Shown here in pieces: positions 4,310 through 8,393 of a DNA stretch of 8,393 nucleotides. The notes below the pieces were generated by a model. That model did not search any database. It saw only the letters and a list, made by a program, of their open reading frames with translations, and was not told the origin of the DNA. A program made the translations under genes and the position numbers. Each line of letters starts with the position of its first letter. Positions within the stretch are counted from its first letter, which is position 1. This DNA comes from Spirochaetia bacterium (lineage in GTDB: Bacteria; Spirochaetota; Spirochaetia; Treponematales; Breznakiellaceae): positions 1-8,393 of the forward strand of contig BNUW01000109.1 in assembly GCA_025997655.1 (NCBI GenBank). The letters run 5' to 3'.

Positions 4310-5281
4310 TCATTCCTCCGTATCCGAAAGCTGGGTCGAAAGGTACCGTTCCCCCGAATCAGGAAGGATCACCACAATGGTTTTCCCCGCATTTTCCTTC
4401 CGTCCCGCAATCTGCAGGGCAGCCCACACCGCAGCCCCCGCGGATATCCCCACCAGGATTCCCTCGGTACGGGCAACACGGCGGGCGGTGTTGATAGCGT
4501 CCTCATTGGTTACCCGGACAATCTCGTCAATGATCGAGCGGTTGAGCACCCTGGGGATGAACCCCGCGCCGATGCCCTGGATTCGGTGCGGACCGGGCCT
4601 GCCTCCTGAAAGTACCGGCGACGCGTCGGGCTCCACCGCAACTATCTCCACCCCCGGCTTTCGTTCTTTCAACACTTCCCCTACTCCGGTGATGGTTCCG
4701 CCGGTACCAACCCCGGCGACAAAGATGTCCACCGCGCCCGCAGTATCCTCCCAAATTTCAAGCGCCGTAGTTTTACGGTGGGCCTCGGGGTTAGCGGGGT
4801 TTTCAAATTGAAGGGGCATAAAACTATTAGGAATGGTTGAAGTGAGTTCACGGGCCTTGTTCACCGCGCCGTTCATGCCGGCTTTCCCCGAGGTGAGCAC
4901 CACATCTGCGCCGAGCATGGCCGCCAATTTTCGCCGCTCCACCGACATGGTCTCGGGCATGGTGAGGATGAGCTTGTAGCCACGGGCAGCGCAGGCAAAG
5001 GCCAGTCCTATGCCGGTATTTCCCGAAGTGGGCTCAATGACGGTACCGCCGGGGTTCAGTTTTCCATCCCTGACCGCCGCATCCAGCATGGCGGCGCCGA
5101 TGCGGCACTTTACACTGTTCATGGGGTTAAAGGCTTCCACCTTGGCAAGCACCGTTCCGCCTAAGCCCCCGCCAAGCCTGGAAAGACGCACCAATGGTGT
5201 GTTTCCCCGGGCGGCGGTAATGTCGGCATATATTTTTCCCCGTGCATCAGCACACGTATCAATCGTAGTATTACTGCCCAT
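4310..5281 (-). CDS. cysK: cysteine synthase A (O-acetylserine sulfhydrylase)
   Basis: This cytosolic PLP enzyme makes L-cysteine from O-acetylserine and sulfide. Numbering from the upstream GTG frame, the PLP lysine is K62 in [11 protein letters not shown], identical in style to E. coli CysK. The substrate loop TSGNTG is at 89-94, the PLP-phosphate loop GVGTGGT at 194-200, and the C-terminal [10 protein letters not shown] segment is present. The C terminus does not end in the hydrophobic Ile used by some CysK partners. Two starts are possible: GTG at 5291-5293, overlapping the ATPase stop, or ATG at 5279-5281. The ATG has GAGG six bases upstream and gives 323 residues, the usual CysK length, so I chose it. 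The gene follows the ABC transporter ATPase with an 11-bp gap and precedes the lipoprotein by four bases. This placement ties the transporter to sulfur or cysteine supply. Confidence 0.93.
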   Translation of the reverse strand: MGSNTTIDTCADARGKIYADITAARGNTPLVRLSRLGGGLGGTVLAKVEAFNPMNSVKCRIGAAMLDAAVRDGKLNPGGTVIEPTSGNTGIGLAFACAARGYKLILTMPETMSVERRKLAAMLGADVVLTSGKAGMNGAVNKARELTSTIPNSFMPLQFENPANPEAHRKTTALEIWEDTAGAVDIFVAGVGTGGTITGVGEVLKERKPGVEIVAVEPDASPVLSGGRPGPHRIQGIGAGFIPRVLNRSIIDEIVRVTNEDAINTARRVARTEGILVGISAGAAVWAALQIAGRKENAGKTIVVILPDSGERYLSTQLSDTEE

Positions 5282-5292
5282 TAGGTACCTCA

Positions 5293-6171
5293 CTAAATTG
5301 CATAGTCGCTTTCCTGATTAAGATCGTATTGGAACATCGCAAAAATGCGCTCCTGAATTTCGATGATCTCCGGGTCGGTTCTGGCACGGGGCCGCTTAAT
5401 ATCCACCGGAATCCTATTGCGGATAGAGCCGGGGCCGGGAGAAAAAACCACCACCTCATCCGAAAGATACACCGCCTCGGTGACATCATGGGTTACCATA
5501 ACGATGATAAGCTGCGATCCAATTTCGTCCCAGAGCCGCAGAAGATCGTCCTGGAGTTTTTCCCGGGTCAGGGCGTCAACCGCCGCAAAGGGTTCATCCA
5601 TGAGGATAATTTTCGGCTCCACCGAGAGCGCCCTGGCTAAAGCAAGCCGCTGGCGCATACCCCCCGAAAGCTGTGACGGGTACTTGTACTCCACCCCGCT
5701 AAGGCCCACCTTGCCAAGATAATGCCGGCTTCTATCATTCCGTTCGGCCCGTTTGATGCCCCGGAGCTTCAGCGCAAAGTTGATGTTTTCAATGGCCGTC
5801 ATCCAGGGAAAAATCGCGTAATCCTGAAATATCATGGCGATGTCGTGTTTGGGGCGATCCCGGAAAACGCCGTTTGCCAGGGGGGAAATGAAGCGGTACC
5901 GCCGTTTGTAGGCTTCCATTTCTTTCCGGGTTGAAGGCAGGGGTTCCAGAACCAGTTTGCCGTCGATGTGTATTGTTCCATCGGTCGGCGCCTGGAGCCC
6001 CGCGAGGATTTCAAGGAAAGTTGATTTCCCGCAGCCCGACGGCCCGAGTAGCGTTACTATTTTTCCATCGGGGATGGTGAGAGAAACATTGAGCACCGCA
6101 GTAAGCCCTTCGGCGAGCCCCTTCTCGTTTACCACGGAAAAAAACTTAGTGATGCTCCTGGCTTCAATCAT
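5293..6171 (-). CDS. NitT/TauT-class ABC transporter ATPase
   Basis: The 292-residue subunit powers uptake with the adjacent permease. Motifs are complete: Walker [10 protein letters not shown] (43-51), Q-loop Q116 in [10 protein letters not shown], signature LSGGMRQR (168-175), Walker [14 protein letters not shown] (188-200) and H-loop H228 in VTHD. The closest family is SsuB/TauB/NrtD-type ATPases (sulfonate, taurine, nitrate), where the Q-loop is likewise followed by L/F-P-W. It is longer than the usual 250-265 residues because of a charged insert at about 78-110 between Walker A and the Q-loop. The ATG overlaps the permease stop by one base (TAATG), and its TAG lies 11 bp before the preferred cysK start. 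Substrate cannot be read from the ATPase. Confidence 0.9.
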   Translation of the reverse strand: MIEARSITKFFSVVNEKGLAEGLTAVLNVSLTIPDGKIVTLLGPSGCGKSTFLEILAGLQAPTDGTIHIDGKLVLEPLPSTRKEMEAYKRRYRFISPLANGVFRDRPKHDIAMIFQDYAIFPWMTAIENINFALKLRGIKRAERNDRSRHYLGKVGLSGVEYKYPSQLSGGMRQRLALARALSVEPKIILMDEPFAAVDALTREKLQDDLLRLWDEIGSQLIIVMVTHDVTEAVYLSDEVVVFSPGPGSIRNRIPVDIKRPRARTDPEIIEIQERIFAMFQYDLNQESDYAI

Positions 6172-6998
6172 TACCGGCCTACTTTCCAGATGGCGAGTTT
6201 CAGTTCGACATATTTGAGAACCTCAATGAGGAACCAGCCAATCCAGCCGAGGATGACCATGCAGACCATCATCTCGGGGACAACAAAGTAGTCCTTGGCC
6301 TGGCCCAAAAGGAAACCGATACCCATACGGCCCCCGTAGGATTCGCCGATGATGAGCATTACCAGTCCCATGGCAATACCGGTTTTAAGGCTCATGATTA
6401 TTGAACCAAAGGCATGCCAGAAATACACTTTGCGGAGCAGGGTAAATTCACTGGCGCCGAATACCCTGGCGCTGGCGAGGTACCGGGGGTCGGTGTCCTT
6501 GATCCCCTGGTAGGTATTAAATAAAACGGGATAGAAAATCCCGAGGAACATCAAAAAAATGTGCATCTTCGATCCGATGCCGAAGAAGATGATCGTCATG
6601 GGAACCCAGGCCGGGGGCGGTATGGGCGAAAGGAGCTGCCACAAAGGCAGCACATAGGCGCGAATTTTGAGGTTCCACCCCATGAGGAGCCCGATAGGTA
6701 CCGCCAGTATTACTGCGATACCAAAGGCCGCGAAGAAACGGCCCAGGCTGTACGCTATGTGTAATACCAAATGCCGGTGGAGCAGCATGTCCCAAAACTT
6801 TGCCGCCACCGTGCTGAGCGAGGGGATAAGGCTTTTGGGCAGAACCCCCCACCGGGGCAAGAATTCCCACAGTAACAGTAATGGTACTAATACGGTAAGG
6901 AATTCCAGGGAGAAAAAATTGCTCAGCGAATTTTTAAAGAAGCCTCCGAGTTCATAGAAAAAACGACGGAGGCCCCTTGTCTCATATGTGTTAGTCAT
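6171..6998 (-). CDS. NitT/TauT-class ABC transporter permease
   Basis: The 275-residue inner-membrane protein has about six hydrophobic segments (roughly 33-46, 84-107, 114-137, 145-163, 203-219 and 240-260). The BPD-transporter coupling loop is at 166-200: G-I-K-D-T-D-P-R-Y-L-A-S-A-R-V-F-G-A-S, in the place of the EAA motif that docks on the ATPase. SsuC/TauC/NrtB permeases share this layout, including the P-L-P-x-x-x-W-V-P-like segment here seen as SPIPPPAWVPMTIIFFGIG (124-142). One unit would homodimerise. The N-terminal 30 residues are basic and cytoplasmic. AGGTG precedes the ATG. The gene follows the binding protein after a 150-bp gap that holds an inverted-repeat element, and overlaps the ATPase start by one base. 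Confidence 0.9.
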   Translation of the reverse strand: MTNTYETRGLRRFFYELGGFFKNSLSNFFSLEFLTVLVPLLLLWEFLPRWGVLPKSLIPSLSTVAAKFWDMLLHRHLVLHIAYSLGRFFAAFGIAVILAVPIGLLMGWNLKIRAYVLPLWQLLSPIPPPAWVPMTIIFFGIGSKMHIFLMFLGIFYPVLFNTYQGIKDTDPRYLASARVFGASEFTLLRKVYFWHAFGSIIMSLKTGIAMGLVMLIIGESYGGRMGIGFLLGQAKDYFVVPEMMVCMVILGWIGWFLIEVLKYVELKLAIWKVGR

Positions 6999-7025
6999 AA
7001 AACACCTAATTTAACCGCAAAAAGA

Positions 7026-7141
7026 ATAGAAGATAAAAAACCGCAAAGGCGAATAAGGCGCAGAAGGAAAAGAAGTAAAAATATCCATATTCATCTTCCC
7101 TTTTTCGACTTCTTCGCCTTTGCGGTTAAAAATTCTTCTAT
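7026..7141. repeat. long inverted-repeat element between binding protein and permease
   Basis: AACCGCAAAGGCGAA (7039-7053) is a perfect 15-bp match to the complement of 7113-7127. Pairing continues inward with several mismatches to about 7070/7096, and outward, after an A-rich internal loop, as TAGAAGA/TCTTCTA (7027-7033 with 7134-7140). The element nearly fills the 150-bp gap and has the look of a dispersed intergenic hairpin repeat; a further partial copy of the AACCGCAAA motif is at 7013-7021. In binding-protein operons such hairpins often protect the upstream mRNA, giving more binding protein than permease. That role here is inference. Confidence 0.75.
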
Positions 7142-7148
7142 CTTTCTC

Positions 7149-8195
7149 CTACCAGGTAATTCCCTTAAACTCCGGTGCAAAGAGCGCTTCACCCGGATTC
7201 TTGTCAATGGTTCCCTGATTCACCAGCGCCTGGGCATAGCCGATGAGCTGATCGGTAGCCAGTTTGGTGGTAAAGCCCAGCTTAGGATTACTGTTGATAA
7301 TCGCCTGCTCGGAAACATTCGGCACATACTTATGGGCAATGGCCACAATATCAGCCGCGGTCGGATTTGCCAGGATGATCTGGTCGGCTTCCGCAATGGC
7401 TTCAATAAAGACCTTGGCGTCCCCAAACCGGTCCCGGATAAAGGCGGTGTTGGCGTTGATGGTACGGCAGGGCGGGTTTTCACCGGCAAGGTTTTTGTCG
7501 GTAGCGCCGTCGCCGTTGGCATCCGAATGGCCGTCAAAAATGGTCTTGAACTTGGGCTTCCCCGCCGCGTCCTTTAAGAGCAGGGCCTCGGCTACAAAGG
7601 GCTCTTCCAGAATGGCGGCCTTCACCGCAGCCCCTTCCAGGGCGGCTAAGGCTGCGCCGGGGGCCAGGGCTACCAGCTCAAACTCGGTGCTGTACTGGCT
7701 TTTCAGGTTGTCCCTGATGGAGATAACCGCGCAGCAGGTGTTTGAAAGCCCCGCAATTTGAAGGTTTTTGAGGTCGGCGGGGGTTTTGACCGGGGCATTT
7801 ACCGGGACCACCAGCACCGAAGTACAGGGAATCTTCACCTGGCTGATAATAGTGATGTCCTGCCCCTTGGCGATGGGGGTGATGACCCCGGTGGGGCAGT
7901 TAAAGACGATGTTAGCCTCGCCCCCAACCACCGCAGCAACCCCGGAATTGGTCTGCTGAATCTCCACCTCAAGCCCCCGTTTCGTAAAGAGCCCCTTCTC
8001 ATAGGCCACATACAGGTTGAGGTGATGGGTGGAATTGGCATCCGCAACGATGACCTTCTTCCCCGACAGAGCCGGGCCCTGGGTTGCCGGCTGAGCCACC
8101 GGCGCGGCGTCCTTCTTTCCCCCGGCCCACACGGGCAGGGTCAGGGCAAGGGCCATAGCCCCGAGTACCAGGGCGGCACAAATTTTCTTAGACAT
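7149..8195 (-). CDS. NitT/TauT-class ABC transporter substrate-binding protein
   Basis: The 348-residue protein captures the solute outside the cytoplasmic membrane. A signal peptide (KK, hydrophobic core to residue 20) ends at V-W-A (22-24) followed by GGKKD; there is no lipobox Cys, so signal peptidase I cleavage is likely. The fold is NMT1/THI5-like/SsuA: VIVADANSTHHLNLYVAYEKGLFTKRG spans 48-74 with the Y-E-K-G-L-F helix start, GGEANIVFNCP (91-101), then LKNLQIAGLSNTCC (142-155) and AAILEEPFVAEAL (193-205). Unusual features are five Cys in the mature chain (100, 124, 154, 155, 243), two of them adjacent, and a D-A-N-G-D-G-A-T-D loop (225-233) like a calcium-binding loop. AAGGAGG precedes the ATG at ideal spacing. 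It is the first gene of the operon ending with cysK, which makes a sulfur-containing solute the first guess; the exact ligand is unknown. Confidence 0.9.
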   Translation of the reverse strand: MSKKICAALVLGAMALALTLPVWAGGKKDAAPVAQPATQGPALSGKKVIVADANSTHHLNLYVAYEKGLFTKRGLEVEIQQTNSGVAAVVGGEANIVFNCPTGVITPIAKGQDITIISQVKIPCTSVLVVPVNAPVKTPADLKNLQIAGLSNTCCAVISIRDNLKSQYSTEFELVALAPGAALAALEGAAVKAAILEEPFVAEALLLKDAAGKPKFKTIFDGHSDANGDGATDKNLAGENPPCRTINANTAFIRDRFGDAKVFIEAIAEADQIILANPTAADIVAIAHKYVPNVSEQAIINSNPKLGFTTKLATDQLIGYAQALVNQGTIDKNPGEALFAPEFKGITW

Positions 8196-8236
8196 AATAG
8201 AACCTCCTTAATGCCTAGTAATTAGATGGTATTTAT

Positions 8237-8264
8237 ATTATAGTATGCCCATGGGAATTGTCAA
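8237..8264 (-). promoter_or_regulatory. near-consensus promoter of the transporter-cysK operon
   Basis: On the minus strand TTGACA (8259-8264) and TATAAT (8237-8242) are both perfect consensus hexamers with a 16-bp spacer. Transcription would start near 8230, about 35 bases before the binding-protein ATG. An 8-bp palindrome CCCATGGG (8248-8255) sits in the spacer, where a repressor could block polymerase. A promoter this strong suggests high basal output held back by regulation (inference). Confidence 0.85.
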
Positions 8265-8324
8265 GGGGAAATTTGACATTTTTGACCGGGATCAGGGTCT
8301 TACACAGTCAATATTTGCATTGAC
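8260..8324. promoter_or_regulatory. cluster of TTGAC half-sites in the divergent region
   Basis: TTGAC or its complement occurs five times in 65 bp: GTCAA 8260-8264, TTGAC 8273-8277, TTGAC 8282-8286, GTCAA 8307-8311 and TTGAC 8320-8324. Two make dyads: GTCAA-N8-TTGAC (8260-8277) and GTCAAT-N6-ATTGAC (8307-8324). The first overlaps the operon -35 box. Such spacing fits a dimeric regulator acting on both divergent genes. Some copies may simply be -35 elements; no clear plus-strand -10 was found. Confidence 0.4.
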
Positions 8325-8360
8325 AAGCTATTCTTGGTACCATGTGAGCAGGAGATAATT

Positions 8361-8393
8361 TTGGCTATGGTAAAGTATGATTTTGAAACGCTC
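8361..8393 (+). CDS. 5' end of a divergent gene, possibly a MalY/PatB-type C-S lyase
   Basis: AGGAG (8350-8354) is followed after six bases by TTG (8361-8363), and in the same frame by ATG (8367-8369). The visible product is (L-A-)M-V-K-Y-D-F-E-T-L and runs off the window. The start M-x-Y-D-F resembles the N termini of MalY/PatB aminotransferase-fold enzymes, such as the cystalysin of Treponema denticola, which release sulfide from cysteine or cystathionine. That would suit the neighbouring cysK operon, but nine residues cannot identify a family. TTG has the better ribosome-binding-site spacing, ATG the better codon. Confidence 0.45.
   Translation, partial: MAMVKYDFETL

Noticed and set aside
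5090..5125. Asp-to-Cys change next to the PLP lysine of CysK (SVKCR)
   Set aside because: E. coli-type CysK also has SVKCR, so this is a normal variant.
5291..5293. GTG as cysK start, overlapping the ATPase stop
   Set aside because: The ATG at 5279-5281 has a GAGG sequence at good spacing and gives the standard CysK length; the GTG lacks one.
8257..8348. A plus-strand promoter for the edge gene from TTGACA at 8273 or 8320
   Set aside because: No acceptable -10 hexamer lies 16-18 bp downstream of either; the motifs are reported only as half-sites.

Overview
The window looks like chromosomal DNA of an anaerobic host-associated spirochaete, most likely a Treponema of the termite-gut type. This is inferred from protein style: exported proteins whose signal peptide ends in a short A-G-G-K-K stretch, a TPR-repeat exported protein, a lipoprotein with a loose lipobox, and a phage-derived nuclease-like domain beside HicA/HicB and XRE fragments. 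No rRNA, tRNA, CRISPR array, transposase or integrase is visible. The species assignment cannot be proved from the sequence alone.

Left part (1-1439) is accessory DNA. After a possible 3' gene end (1-44) comes a gene-poor stretch with a candidate promoter (235-263) and a strongly foldable element of about 90 bp (266-358). Then, all on the minus strand and read right to left: the last 38 codons of an XRE-type regulator (1323-1439), a DUF1902/HicB-like antitoxin (1105-1320), a HicA mRNA-interferase toxin (880-1074) and a PBECR-like phage nuclease-domain gene (362-817). The 5' end of the last gene appears to be cut off by one extra base in a C5G4 tract. The same eight-residue tail, MNDTGEEI-stop, occurs before both the antitoxin and the nuclease gene, with only synonymous differences. 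I read this as two related XRE-led modules that were joined and partly decayed.

Middle part (1440-3627): an exported TPR/coiled-coil protein (minus) is divergent from an RluA-family pseudouridine synthase (plus). The gap between them holds a perfect 10-bp-stem hairpin, a 12-bp palindrome and a possible 30-codon leader ORF that overlaps the synthase start. The synthase converges through a shared hairpin on a small YodC-like (DUF2158-type) gene that has its own promoter.

Right part (3724-8264): a five-gene minus-strand operon with a near-ideal sigma-70 promoter (8237-8264). The order is substrate-binding protein, permease, ATPase (NitT/TauT/SsuABC class), cysteine synthase cysK and a small two-repeat lipoprotein. 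Spacings are -1, +11 and +4 bp except after the binding protein, where a 150-bp gap holds a long inverted-repeat element. Linkage to cysK suggests uptake of a sulfur-related solute feeding cysteine synthesis. A divergent plus-strand gene starts at the right edge; its few visible residues resemble the start of MalY/PatB/cystalysin-type C-S lyases, which would fit the same sulfur theme.
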